DNA of 64,000 bases, from the NCBI GenBank assembly GCA_024239075.1, contig JANBVI010000079.1, positions 1-64,000 of the forward strand. Direction: 5' to 3'. Shown piece by piece: positions 36,635 to 44,831 of the stretch. Source of the DNA: Fischerella sp. CENA71. Lineage in GTDB: Bacteria > Cyanobacteriota > Cyanobacteriia > Cyanobacteriales > Nostocaceae. Every line of letters starts with the position of its first letter. Position 1 is the stretch's first letter. Below the pieces are notes generated by a model. It saw nothing but the letters and a program-made list of their open reading frames with translations, searched no databases and was not told the DNA's origin. A program made the translations under genes and the position numbers.

Positions 36635-37906
36635 CTATACTTGAGCAGAAATTGGTCTAGTGCTGAATGATACAGTTGATTTTAGGTCTAATATACCATC
36701 ACAGTAGATATTATTATTTACTTCAAATACAACCATTTCATCTATCCAGTCGTAACTTATACCTTCTTCTGAATGGACACCCACTGTGACTGTATATACG
36801 CCTTTATTTAAATGACAAGGAACTCTAAATGAAACTTTTAATTGCTCATCATTAGACAATTCTGGTAATTTTATACCCAGTAATTTAGTATTTGTTCCAT
36901 ACATGACAAATCCCATCAAATTCCTAATAGAAATTCCTACAATTACATCAGATAATTCTCCTTTTGCTACCAATACAATCTCTATAGTAAAAAATTTACC
37001 AGTCTCTACTTTTGTTGTCTCTTGTTGAGCTAAAAATACAATTTTTACATCTTCGATTACTGCTAGTTTGTTACCATGCCGATGCTTAGATAAAGAATCA
37101 TCTTGAGTATCTGTGACGAAATCTTCATGATTTTCAAGAAAATCTATTTCCTCAATTTCTTCTTGATTTTTTTGGGAACTTAATAAAGCAATATAATGAT
37201 TTACTACTTCTTTAGGTTTACCTATTTCTAATACTCTGCCATGATTCATCAACACGGCTGTTTTACACAACATCTTGACACTTGAAGAGTCATGAGAAAC
37301 GAATAAAAGAGTTACTCCTTGGTCTTTCATTTCTCTAATGCGCTTCATACAACGAGCTTGAAATCTTGCATCACCTACAGCTAAAGCTTCATCGACTATT
37401 AAAATACTTGGTTCTGTATTGGCAATAACTGCAAATGCCAACCTGACCACCATCCCACTAGAATAGGTTTTGACAGGATGTTCTATAAAATCACCAATTT
37501 CAGCAAAAGCAGCAATATCATCAAACTTGGCTTCTATTTGTTCTTTGCTTAAACCTAAAATTTGCCCATTAAAAAAAACATTTTGTCGTCCTGTAAATTC
37601 TGGATTAAAACCGCTACCTAGTTCTAACAACGCCGAAACTCGCCCATTCACCCACACCTCACCTGTAGTAGGCGTTAGGGTTCCAGCAACAATTTGCAAT
37701 AGCGTACTTTTACCAGAACCATTTTGACCAATAATTCCTACAGTTTCACCTTTAGGAATTTCTAGGTTAATGTCCCGTAAAGCCCAAAACTCTTGAGCAT
37801 GATTCTGACCGCGGAACAAAATTTCTTTGAGCTTGTCTACGGGATTCGCATAGCGCTTGTAGCACTTAGAGATATTCTTTAGTGAAATTGCAATCTCCTC
37901 ACTCAT
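36635..37906 (-). CDS. wzt: ABC transporter ATPase for polysaccharide export, Wzt type
   Basis: A 423-residue ATPase. Walker A is GQNGSGKST (about 60-68), the signature is YSSGMVVRLAFA and Walker B is ILIVDEALAVGD. The last ~150 residues form an extra domain (EVLVAKGELSDVIVGISIRN-like) equivalent to the C-terminal carbohydrate-binding domain of Wzt, which recognises the finished chain end. It pairs with the permease upstream to export lipid-linked polysaccharide across the inner membrane. I prefer the ATG at 37906 (MSEEIAISLKNI) to the GTG four codons earlier. The C-terminal domain often matches the local chain terminator, here the WbdD-like methyltransferase. Confidence 0.92.
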   Translation of the reverse strand: MSEEIAISLKNISKCYKRYANPVDKLKEILFRGQNHAQEFWALRDINLEIPKGETVGIIGQNGSGKSTLLQIVAGTLTPTTGEVWVNGRVSALLELGSGFNPEFTGRQNVFFNGQILGLSKEQIEAKFDDIAAFAEIGDFIEHPVKTYSSGMVVRLAFAVIANTEPSILIVDEALAVGDARFQARCMKRIREMKDQGVTLLFVSHDSSSVKMLCKTAVLMNHGRVLEIGKPKEVVNHYIALLSSQKNQEEIEEIDFLENHEDFVTDTQDDSLSKHRHGNKLAVIEDVKIVFLAQQETTKVETGKFFTIEIVLVAKGELSDVIVGISIRNLMGFVMYGTNTKLLGIKLPELSNDEQLKVSFRVPCHLNKGVYTVTVGVHSEEGISYDWIDEMVVFEVNNNIYCDGILDLKSTVSFSTRPISAQV

Positions 37907-38013
37907 ATCACTACACACGCTCTCAAAACTAACTGTGCTAAATTCTACACATTAATGTCATCAAACAGTAAAAAGTTCCTGTTGATCTATTTAAGTTAAT
38001 TACATACAGCTAT

Positions 38014-38886
38014 TTACAAAACATCTGCAAAAGCTGGACGCAATCGTTTATAGACTGAAAAACCGATACAAAATACAATTGCAGAGATTACACTCGCAAC
38101 CCCCCATTCGCCCCAGTGCTTGACTTCTCCCACTAAAATTAAATCCCGGTAAACTTCACTAATAGCTGTCATGGGATTTAACCAAAATACCAAGTTTCGC
38201 CACTCTTGTGGAATTGCTGTCGCAGGATAAAGAATTGGCGTCAAATATAACCACAAATTTAAAACAACTCCCAAAGTTTGGGGAATATCTCGCAAAAACA
38301 CGGTTAGTCCCGCCATGAGATAACCTAATCCCGCTGTCAACAATAATTGTGTTAACCAGATTAACGGTAAGAGCGCTAAGGTTGAATGTAAGGTGTGAGT
38401 AGATAAAGCCACAAAAAAAATCAACGCCATTAGTCCAAAGGAACTCTCAATAAACGTTGATAAAGTTGGTACTAGTGGTAGTAAAGCCAGAGGAAATACT
38501 ACTTTTTTCACTAAATTAGATTGTGTTACTACCGAATGTGCAGCTTGAATTAATCCACTACTAAAAGCAATCCAAGGTAGTAAACCAGCAAATAACCACA
38601 AACCAAAGGTAAAATTGTTTTCTGGAACGCCTTTAAGACTAAGTTTTACCTTTAAAACTATCGAAAATACGTAGGTATAAATCAATAACTGCGATAGCTG
38701 ATTCAATAAAGGCCACAAATTACCCAAGATTGAACCTTTGTAGCGGGCTTCTAAATCGCGTCTTACCAACGCTCTTAATAAATCAATTTTTGCCCACCAC
38801 AATTCGTTGATTGGTAGCAATTTTTTCAGCTTACCTGCTTTTCGGACAACTCCTCGCATTGTTTGCAGCAATTTTTGCTTCCTCAC
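38014..38886 (-). CDS. wzm: ABC-2 polysaccharide export permease, Wzm type
   Basis: A 290-residue permease with six predicted membrane helices. LLRALVRRDLEARYKGSILGNLW near residue 35 and LIYTYVFSIVLKVKLSL are typical of the Wzm/KpsM ABC-2 family, as is the C-terminal LTPILYPATAIPQEWR and LVFWLNPMTAISEVYRDLIL. The frame starts with a GTG at 38886; an ATG nine codons in is an alternative. It is the first gene of the leftward operon, so the operon promoter should lie in 38887-39059. Confidence 0.93.
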   Translation of the reverse strand: MRKQKLLQTMRGVVRKAGKLKKLLPINELWWAKIDLLRALVRRDLEARYKGSILGNLWPLLNQLSQLLIYTYVFSIVLKVKLSLKGVPENNFTFGLWLFAGLLPWIAFSSGLIQAAHSVVTQSNLVKKVVFPLALLPLVPTLSTFIESSFGLMALIFFVALSTHTLHSTLALLPLIWLTQLLLTAGLGYLMAGLTVFLRDIPQTLGVVLNLWLYLTPILYPATAIPQEWRNLVFWLNPMTAISEVYRDLILVGEVKHWGEWGVASVISAIVFCIGFSVYKRLRPAFADVL

Positions 38887-39327
38887 TCACTACCTACACA
38901 CCCAATTGCTTGTTTTGAAGCCAATTTTTTACGAAAGTTCCTTTGTTATTTTGTTGAAAATAGTCGCTACTCCAAAAGAGGAGCCAAAATATTTAGGTGA
39001 TTTTACCACAAATAGTTATTAAATCTACTCTGTTGTTTCTCAGTTTTGGTTGTGTGAGCCTAAGTTAAATTATCCGGTTCAATTCCCAAAGTACGTAATT
39101 GTTCAGCTAAACGTTGCCCTGCGTGTGACATAGATACTATACCTATCCACTAGTTGTTTAATTTTAGTCATTTGTCATTTTTGGGCATTGGGAAAAATTT
39201 CTCCCTTGTCTCCCTTGTCCCCCTTCCCAATTTTTAATTTTTAATTGATATGTCTCCCCATTCCCCACTCCCACTCAGCACCGGATTCCGGTACACTGAA
39301 TTTTGGTTTATTGCATTGTGAGTTGGC
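38887..39327. other. 441-bp spacer between the polysaccharide operon and petP
   Basis: A divergent promoter region for wzm (leftward) and petP (rightward). It holds a Uma2 gene remnant at 39060-39131 (listed separately) and low-complexity repeats (TCATTTGTCATT, TCCCTTGTCTCCCTTGTCC) at about 39165-39260. No promoter motif is certain. Confidence 0.6.
39060..39131 (-). pseudogene. C-terminal remnant of a Uma2-type gene
   Basis: A 23-codon frame ending at a TAG (39060-39062) encodes GQRLAEQLRTLGIEPDNLT at its end. This matches the characteristic helical tail of Uma2/DUF820 nucleases, where xERLxxQLRxLGIxPDxL is recurrent. No catalytic core is present upstream. It looks like the relic of a deleted family member; an intact relative lies at 21351-22007, although that one lacks this tail. 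Confidence 0.5.
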
Positions 39328-39519
39328 ATGGAAATCGGACAAAAGGTAAAGGTTTTTCGTTTGCGCGATCGCGTACCTGCTTCTATTGTTAAAAGATTAG
39401 GACAAGTCGGTATCATTGAAGGTTATAAGATGACCGATGGTAGTGGTGTTGGCATTGTAGTCAAATTTGATGATAATTTTGCCACTTGGTTTTTTGAAGA
39501 TGAACTCAAAATAGTATAG
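39328..39519 (+). CDS. petP: PetP-like cytochrome b6f subunit (DUF2862)
   Basis: A 63-residue soluble protein with an SH3-like beta pattern: MEIGQKVKVFRLRDRVPAS, GQVGIIEGYKMTDGSGVGI and FATWFFEDEL. These match the cyanobacterial DUF2862 family, which includes PetP, a peripheral subunit of the cytochrome b6f complex reported to be needed for efficient linear electron flow. It is the first of three rightward genes (with a Get3-like ATPase and chlG) connected to thylakoid membranes. The symbol is by family resemblance. Confidence 0.8.
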   Translation: MEIGQKVKVFRLRDRVPASIVKRLGQVGIIEGYKMTDGSGVGIVVKFDDNFATWFFEDELKIV

Positions 39520-39632
39520 TAAGCGAGCGGCGAAGTATCCTCTGATTGCTGAACTTCAGAAGGAAGCTACTTAAATCAGTCGAATGCTAAGTTGGAGTTG
39601 AAAAAATCGGTGGTAAAAATAGGAATCAAGTA

Positions 39633-40733
39633 ATGGCCCTGATATTGACATTTTTGGGCAAAAGCGGTAGTGCTAGGACAAAAGTAGCGATCGCCGCTGC
39701 CAAACAATTAGCAAGCCAAGGAAAACGCGTACTCTTAGCTGGAAGTGCAGAACCAGCATTACAAATTTTGTTGGGTGTTCCTATTGGTTCTAATCCTCAA
39801 GAAATTGCTGCAAATTTGCACGTGGTTCAGTTTCAAACTTCTGTACTACTAGAACGTAGTTGGGAAGATGTCAAAAAACTAGAAGCGCAATATCTCAAAA
39901 CGCCTATCCTCAAAGAGGTTTATGGACAAGAACTATCCGTCTTACCAGGGATGGATAGCGCCCTTGTCCTCAATGCTATCCGCGAGTACTACGAAAGCGG
40001 CAAATATGACGCGATCGTCTACGATGGCAATGGCGACTCCTCGACTTTGCGAATGTTCGGAATGCCAGAATCTCTCAGTTGGTACGTACGGCGATTTCAG
40101 AAATTGTTCGTCAATTCCGATCTCGGTAAAGCAATTTCCGAATCGCCCTTGATTCAACCATTAATAAGTACTTTTTTCAATATCAACTGGACTTCGGATA
40201 ACTTCGCCCAACCCACCAACCAAGTCAACAACTTTTTAGACAAGGGCAGAGCCGCCCTGGCTGATCCCAGACAAGTTGCTGCTTTCTTGGTGACAACCGA
40301 TGACCCTGTTGAGGTTGCTTCTGTACGCTATCTTTGGGGTAGCGCCCAACAAGTTGGTTTAACCGTGGGTGGTATTATCCTTGTTTCTAATGACACAAAT
40401 CAGAACATTTCTGAGCAATTTGCCCCCCTAAATGTGAGCTTAGTTCCAGATATCAAAACAGAGGACTGGCAAGCACTAATAAATACTCTACCCAACTTTG
40501 TAGACCAAGCAGTACAGGCTCCCAAACCTATTGAAATTAACATCCAAGAACACAAAGTAAGCTTATATTTACCGGGATTTGACAAAAAACAAGTCAAACT
40601 TACCCAATACGGCCCAGAGGTAACTATTGAAGCCGGAGATCAAAGGCGGAATATTTTTCTACCTCCTGCCTTAAGTGGCAGACCTGTTACTGGCGCTAAA
40701 TTCCAAAATAATTATTTGATAATCTCGTTTTAG
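39633..40733 (+). CDS. Get3/ArsA-like ATPase with crystallin-type tail and degenerate P-loop
   Basis: A 366-residue protein of the ArsA/Get3 family of the kind found in cyanobacteria and plastids (Get3d-like). The P-loop position reads GKSGSARTK (residues 9-17), where functional members have GKGGVGKTT or GKSGxGRTT; the last Thr that binds Mg-ATP is replaced by Lys. YDGNGDSSTLRMFGMPE replaces the usual YDGPGD. The C-terminal ~80 residues (from about 287) form an alpha-crystallin-like domain (VSLYLPGFDKKQVKL). AGGAA precedes the ATG at 39633. Members are thought to handle membrane or hydrophobic clients; this copy may have weakened or lost ATP hydrolysis, which is inference. Confidence 0.88.
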   Translation: MALILTFLGKSGSARTKVAIAAAKQLASQGKRVLLAGSAEPALQILLGVPIGSNPQEIAANLHVVQFQTSVLLERSWEDVKKLEAQYLKTPILKEVYGQELSVLPGMDSALVLNAIREYYESGKYDAIVYDGNGDSSTLRMFGMPESLSWYVRRFQKLFVNSDLGKAISESPLIQPLISTFFNINWTSDNFAQPTNQVNNFLDKGRAALADPRQVAAFLVTTDDPVEVASVRYLWGSAQQVGLTVGGIILVSNDTNQNISEQFAPLNVSLVPDIKTEDWQALINTLPNFVDQAVQAPKPIEINIQEHKVSLYLPGFDKKQVKLTQYGPEVTIEAGDQRRNIFLPPALSGRPVTGAKFQNNYLIISF

Positions 40734-40734
40734 G

Positions 40735-40870
40735 GATCGGGGAAAGGGGAAAGAGGAAAGGGGATCGGGAATCGGGGGTCAGGTAAAAATAAGTGAAAAA
40801 TTCTTCCTTGTCCCCTTCCCTTGTCCCCTTCCCTTGTCCCCGATCCCCGATCCCCGATCCCCTATCCTTT
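40735..40870. repeat. Purine-rich and pyrimidine-rich repeat, inverted
   Basis: GGGATCGGGGAAAGGGGAAAG-type purine runs (40733-40782) are followed by CCCTTGTCCCCTTCCC and CCCCGATCCCCGATCCCC runs (40805-40870). The two halves are complementary and could fold into a long hairpin. They are the spacer between the ATPase gene and chlG and explain why the chlG frame appears open upstream of its true start. Confidence 0.55.
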
Positions 40871-40879
40871 ATATGCCTT

Positions 40880-41896
40880 ATGTCTGAATCAACTCCCATT
40901 ACCCCTGATTCCACTACACCCACAGAAGAAGCAAATCCTACTGTTGACCGCAGTGCTAAAACCAGGCAACTCTTGGGAATGAAAGGTGCGGCGCCTGGAG
41001 AAAGTTCGATTTGGAAAATTCGCCTACAACTGATGAAACCAATCACTTGGATTCCTCTGATGTGGGGTGTAATCTGTGGCGCGGCTTCTTCTGGTGAATA
41101 TACTTGGACACTCGAAAATGTCTTAAAGGCAGTAGTTTGTATGTTGCTGTCAGGGCCATTGATGGCAGGTTACGTACAAATTATGAACGATTACTACGAT
41201 CGCGAAATTGATGCCATTAACGAACCCTACCGCCCTATTCCCTCTGGTGCGATTTCCATACCCCAGGTAATTACGCAAATCTGGGTATTACTTATTGCTG
41301 GTATTGCTCTGGCATTTGCCCTCGATAAATGGGCTGGAAATGAATTTCCCACAATTACAACGATCGCCATCATCGGTTCTTTTGTTGGCTACATCTACTC
41401 TGCCCCACCTTTAAAGCTAAAACAAAATGGCTGGTTGGGTAGCTATGCCTTGGGTGCAAGTTATATAACCTTCCCTTGGTGTACTGGTCATGCTTTATTT
41501 GGCGAACTCAACTGGAAAATAGTTGTTCTTACCCTGTTCTACAGTTTAGCTGGTTTGGGTATTGCCATTGTCAATGATTTCAAAAGTGTAGAAGGCGATC
41601 GCAAACTCGGATTAAAATCACTCCCTGTAATGTTTGGTGTCACAAACGCAGCTTGGATTTGTGTCGCCATGATTGATGTCTTTCAGATTGCGATCGCGGG
41701 CTATTTAGTTTACATCCACGAAAATTTGTATGCAGCTATTCTGTCATTGCTAATCATCCCGCAAATTACTTTCCAAGATATGTATTTTCTGCGTGATCCC
41801 CTAACTAACGATGTCAAATATCAAGCCAGCGCCCAACCTTTCCTCGTCTTGGGAATGCTTGTGGCTGGTTTAGCAATTGGTCATGCTGGAATTTAG
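40880..41896 (+). CDS. chlG: Chlorophyll synthase (chlorophyllide geranylgeranyl/phytyl transferase)
   Basis: A 338-residue UbiA-family prenyltransferase that esterifies chlorophyllide a with a C20 alcohol, the last step of chlorophyll synthesis in the thylakoid membrane. Nine membrane helices are expected. The first Asp-rich motif is NDYYDREID (about 103-111), the second is NDFKSVEGDRKLG. The N-terminal RSAKTRQLLGMKGAAPGE stretch is specific to ChlG. I start at the ATG at 40880 (MSESTPITPDS); an upstream GTG frame is only repeat DNA. It lies 146 bp after the Get3-like gene on the same strand. Confidence 0.97.
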   Translation: MSESTPITPDSTTPTEEANPTVDRSAKTRQLLGMKGAAPGESSIWKIRLQLMKPITWIPLMWGVICGAASSGEYTWTLENVLKAVVCMLLSGPLMAGYVQIMNDYYDREIDAINEPYRPIPSGAISIPQVITQIWVLLIAGIALAFALDKWAGNEFPTITTIAIIGSFVGYIYSAPPLKLKQNGWLGSYALGASYITFPWCTGHALFGELNWKIVVLTLFYSLAGLGIAIVNDFKSVEGDRKLGLKSLPVMFGVTNAAWICVAMIDVFQIAIAGYLVYIHENLYAAILSLLIIPQITFQDMYFLRDPLTNDVKYQASAQPFLVLGMLVAGLAIGHAGI

Positions 41897-41992
41897 TGAA
41901 TAGTCATTAGTTATCAGTTATCAGTTTTTGATAACTGATATCTCTTTGGTAAGAAGTCACAAGTGGGGAATGAGAAGTTAAGATCATACATA

Positions 41993-42159
41993 TATATCAA
42001 GTCCGGCTAATCAGTTTATATCATGACTGCGATGCTGCGAAGCAGCGGTCTTTGAGCATCGCAAATACTAGGTAATACCCCAATTAACAATTACCTATTA
42101 CCCATTACCCATTACCGACCTCAACGTATAGTATTAAATGTTCAAGCGGACATGATATA
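41993..42159. repeat. Inverted-repeat element with ATATCA(A/T)GTCCG ends
   Basis: TATATCAAGTCCGGCTAATCAG (41993 on) and the reverse complement of the sequence ending at 42159 (TATATCATGTCCGCTTGAACA) match at most positions over ~25 bp, so the 167-bp segment has imperfect inverted ends. Inside lie a GC-rich palindromic repeat (GCTGCGAAGCAGC) and CCCATTACCCATTACC direct repeats. A solo copy of the right end is at 25336-25360. The whole 313-bp spacer 41897-42209 also holds GTTATCAGT repeats at about 41907-41940. Confidence 0.55.
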
Positions 42160-42209
42160 ACTTCTCATTTCTCATGCAAATTTTTTTGTAGGTTTTCGCA
42201 ATTATTGCC

Positions 42210-42497
42210 GTGTTGCAAATAATAAACTTTCTTCTTCTTACAATTCAAAAGCTTCTTGTGCCAATTTGTTTCGTCAGCGCTTGGGTATTAATTACTATGG
42301 TTGTTTGGAGTCTGTGGACTGCAACCCGTGATGGTGTCAAAACAGCCCAAAAAATGCATCAAATTCCCTGCGCTGGCTGTCAATATTTTACCGATGATCA
42401 TCGTCTGAAATGCACTGTTCATCCTTCCATTGCTAACACGGAAGAAGCAATCAATTGTATGGATTATCAGCCACAGACAAATTCAATGCTTTATTAG
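42210..42497 (+). CDS. Small membrane protein with a Cys-rich soluble part
   Basis: A 95-residue protein starting at a GTG (42210). One long hydrophobic segment at about 5-37 would span the membrane; the C-terminal part has four Cys in CAGCQYF, RLKCTVHPS and INCMDY, which could bind a metal or form disulphides. Similar short proteins occur in cyanobacteria, without a function I know. No strong ribosome-binding site is visible, so the start may be a few codons off. Confidence 0.55.
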   Translation: MLQIINFLLLTIQKLLVPICFVSAWVLITMVVWSLWTATRDGVKTAQKMHQIPCAGCQYFTDDHRLKCTVHPSIANTEEAINCMDYQPQTNSMLY

Positions 42498-42637
42498 GAA
42501 GGATGTTAATATTTAATATCTGATTAAATATAGTTCTTTAAGCGTGGATAGAAAAAGAACTATTATCTGAATTAAATTTCCTCTTAGTGTCTTAGTGCCT
42601 TGGTGAGTCCACTTGCCGTCTTGGCGGTTTCCGTCAC

Positions 42638-42669
42638 GTAGACGCGGAGCGGCTTCCCGTAAGGGTAGG
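42638..42669. repeat. GC-rich dispersed repeat (GACGCGGAGCGGCTTCCCG)
   Basis: The sequence GTAGACGCGGAGCGGC-TTCCCGTAAGGG is a Nostocales-type GC-rich palindromic repeat, related to modules near 3970-4035, 17120-17200 and 45895-45925. It lies in the spacer between the membrane protein and the alcohol dehydrogenase. Confidence 0.5.
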
Positions 42670-42731
42670 CAAAGTGGCGAACCCGAAGGGTGTTTCAATA
42701 ATTATTTTTTCACTACCAAGACACCAAGACA

Positions 42732-43691
42732 CTAAGAAATTTCATTTTCCAACAACACTTTTAACACACCTCTGGTTTGGGCGTGGTCAAAAGCTGCTAT
42801 TGCTTCCGTAAGTGGGTAATAGGCTTGAATCAGAGGTTGTACATCCACTTTTTTTTCTGCTAAAAGTTTGAGTGCAGGTGAAAAAGGGCCACAGCGTGAA
42901 CCAATCAGGGTAATTTCATCTACTACCAAAGAAGAAGCATCTAGACTGAGATTGCCAGCATAGGTACTTTTAAGTACTAAAGTACCACGAGGACGTAAAG
43001 CGCGGCGAGCGATCGCAAATCCTTCAGCATTACCTGTACACTCTACAGAAATATCAAAAGTCCTGTCTGTAACCACATCTGCAAAGCCTGTTTTGATACC
43101 TCGTGCTTCCAGATGAGCTAGCTTATCACGATGTCGCCCTACTACCAAAAGGTCACAGTCTGTCAAAGCTAAAGTTTGGGCTACCAATTGTCCTAGCTTA
43201 CCATCCCCAACAACTAACACCCGGTCATCTGGATGCAATGCTATCTGTTGTTGAATTTCCAACGCCGCAGCTACGGGTTCAGTAAATGTCGCGACTGCTG
43301 TGGGAATACTCTCTGGTACAAGATGAAGATTTTCTCCAGGTAAACAAAGATAGTCAGCAAAAGCCCCATTGCGATTCACAATACCAAGCACAGTTCGGTT
43401 TTCGCAATGAGTTGAGTTCCCGCTACGACAAAAGCGACATTTACCACATACAGCGTTAATTTCGCCGACAACACGACGGTTCACCAAATTTTCTGGGCCT
43501 TGTTCCACAACACCGACAAATTCATGACCTAAAATGCCAGTGTAAGGGTAATAACCTCTGGTGAGTTCTAAATCAGTGTTACAAATACCAGCACATAAAA
43601 CTCGTACTAATGCTTCCCCTGGTGGCGGTTCGGGAATGGGGATATCAGTACGTAATTGGAGTTGCTTATTTTCCAGCCAGAGTCCTTTCAT
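42732..43691 (-). CDS. Zinc-type medium-chain alcohol dehydrogenase
   Basis: A 319-residue MDR-family oxidoreductase. The catalytic zinc site is CAGICNTDLELTRG and GHEFVGVVEQG; the structural zinc cluster is CGKCRFCRSGNSTHC. The Rossmann fold has VLVVGDGKLGQLVAQTLAL. Substrate is unknown; the family includes sorbitol, threonine and aryl-alcohol dehydrogenases. I start at the ATG at 43691 (MKGLWLENKQL); the open frame extends 20 codons further, but those overlap the promoter region shared with the divergent ChaN-like gene 37 bp away. Confidence 0.9.
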   Translation of the reverse strand: MKGLWLENKQLQLRTDIPIPEPPPGEALVRVLCAGICNTDLELTRGYYPYTGILGHEFVGVVEQGPENLVNRRVVGEINAVCGKCRFCRSGNSTHCENRTVLGIVNRNGAFADYLCLPGENLHLVPESIPTAVATFTEPVAAALEIQQQIALHPDDRVLVVGDGKLGQLVAQTLALTDCDLLVVGRHRDKLAHLEARGIKTGFADVVTDRTFDISVECTGNAEGFAIARRALRPRGTLVLKSTYAGNLSLDASSLVVDEITLIGSRCGPFSPALKLLAEKKVDVQPLIQAYYPLTEAIAAFDHAQTRGVLKVLLENEIS

Positions 43692-43728
43692 GGTAATAGC
43701 TGAACTTATCCAGCGTTGTGTAAAGAAA

Positions 43729-44751
43729 ATGACACTATTTATGCAAACCAAATTACTGGTATACGCAAAAATATTAACAAATCAACAGCAAAGCTTCCTA
43801 ACTAGAAGATTATTTTTTTATTTTTTTGCTTTTACTTTTTACCTAATCATCTCGACCTTACCCGCTTGTGCTGAAACTGTCAAAACTTCTTGTCCTCCTA
43901 AGTTAGTTATGGCAGCGCCGCCCAGTAATATAGATGCTATCTTTCCTGACTGGGATAAAAATTGTGGGAAACGGGAGAATTTTATTTACAGTCGCCCACA
44001 GCTGTTATCGGAACTAGCACAAGCAAATGTGGTATATCTGGGGGAAACTCACGACAGTTCAGTTGATCATCAAAATCAACTGCAAATTATTCAGGAACTC
44101 CAGCAGCGTCATCCGAAAATTGCGATCGCAATGGAAATGTTTCAGCGCCCCTATCAAAGCGTTGTTGATCAATATTTAGCGGGTAAACTTACTGAAAAAG
44201 AATTATTAGAGAAAAGCGAGTATGAAACACGGTGGGGTTTTCCTTGGGAATATTACGCCCCGATTCTCCGGTTTGCTAAAGACAAGCAACTACCAGTCTT
44301 AGCTTTAAATACTCCAACAGAAATTACACGCAAAGTCGCTAGTCAAGGATTAGAAAGTCTCACAGCATCCGAGAGAAAGTATATTCCGCCTTTTGCAGAA
44401 ATTGATACAAGTAACGCAAAGTATCGCCAATTGTCATTACAAGCTTTTCAACAGCATCAAAGTGCGGGACATGGTAACAGTTCTGGTGCTGAACGCTTTT
44501 TCTTGGCACAGGTGTTATGGGATGAAACAATGGCAGAAGGAATTGCTAAGTTTGTCAAAGCAAATCCAGATTATCAAGTGGTGGTGTTAGCTGGACAAGG
44601 ACATATTGTATATGGTTACGGAATTCCTAGCCGTGTTGCACGTCGTCTTGGAAGTCAGAAATTAATGCAGCGATCTGTTTTACTCAGTCCTCCTCAAGAA
44701 GTGATCACAGATAAAGATGAGGTGGCGATCGCGGATTTTGTTTTTAAATAA
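43729..44751 (+). CDS. ChaN-like lipoprotein, haem-binding-uptake family
   Basis: A 340-residue exported protein. The signal segment RRLFFYFFAFTFYLIISTLP is followed by Ala-Cys, so it could be a lipoprotein, though Pro at -2 is unusual. The mature part has the ChaN family motifs VVYLGETHDSSVDHQNQ, AMEMFQRPYQ and VVLAGQGHIVYGYGIP. ChaN binds haem in other bacteria and homologues in cyanobacteria are membrane-associated; the role here is unproven. I start at the ATG at 43729, preceded by AAAG; an upstream in-frame extension to 43561 overlaps the divergent dehydrogenase and is not real. Confidence 0.85.
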   Translation: MTLFMQTKLLVYAKILTNQQQSFLTRRLFFYFFAFTFYLIISTLPACAETVKTSCPPKLVMAAPPSNIDAIFPDWDKNCGKRENFIYSRPQLLSELAQANVVYLGETHDSSVDHQNQLQIIQELQQRHPKIAIAMEMFQRPYQSVVDQYLAGKLTEKELLEKSEYETRWGFPWEYYAPILRFAKDKQLPVLALNTPTEITRKVASQGLESLTASERKYIPPFAEIDTSNAKYRQLSLQAFQQHQSAGHGNSSGAERFFLAQVLWDETMAEGIAKFVKANPDYQVVVLAGQGHIVYGYGIPSRVARRLGSQKLMQRSVLLSPPQEVITDKDEVAIADFVFK

Positions 44752-44791
44752 TAGATTTTAAGTGCAGCTTTGCGTAAAATCATGGTTTTTT

Positions 44792-44831
44792 AACGCAGAG
44801 GGACGCAGAGAGTACGCGGAGGTACGCTGAG
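44792..44831. repeat. GACGCAGAGAGTACGCGGAGG-type dispersed repeat
   Basis: AACGCAGAGGGACGCAGAG with TACGCGGAGGTACGC is a repeat widespread in Nostocales genomes. It lies 40 bp past the ChaN-like stop, within the 321-bp spacer 44752-45072, whose only other structured content is the hairpin at 44966-44992. Confidence 0.55.

Noticed and set aside
40793-40879. Upstream extension of chlG to a GTG
   Set aside because: It translates the CCCTTGTCCCC repeat; the conserved N-terminus starts at the ATG at 40880.
43561-43728. Upstream extension of the ChaN-like gene
   Set aside because: It overlaps the divergent alcohol dehydrogenase and precedes the signal peptide, so it is not translated.
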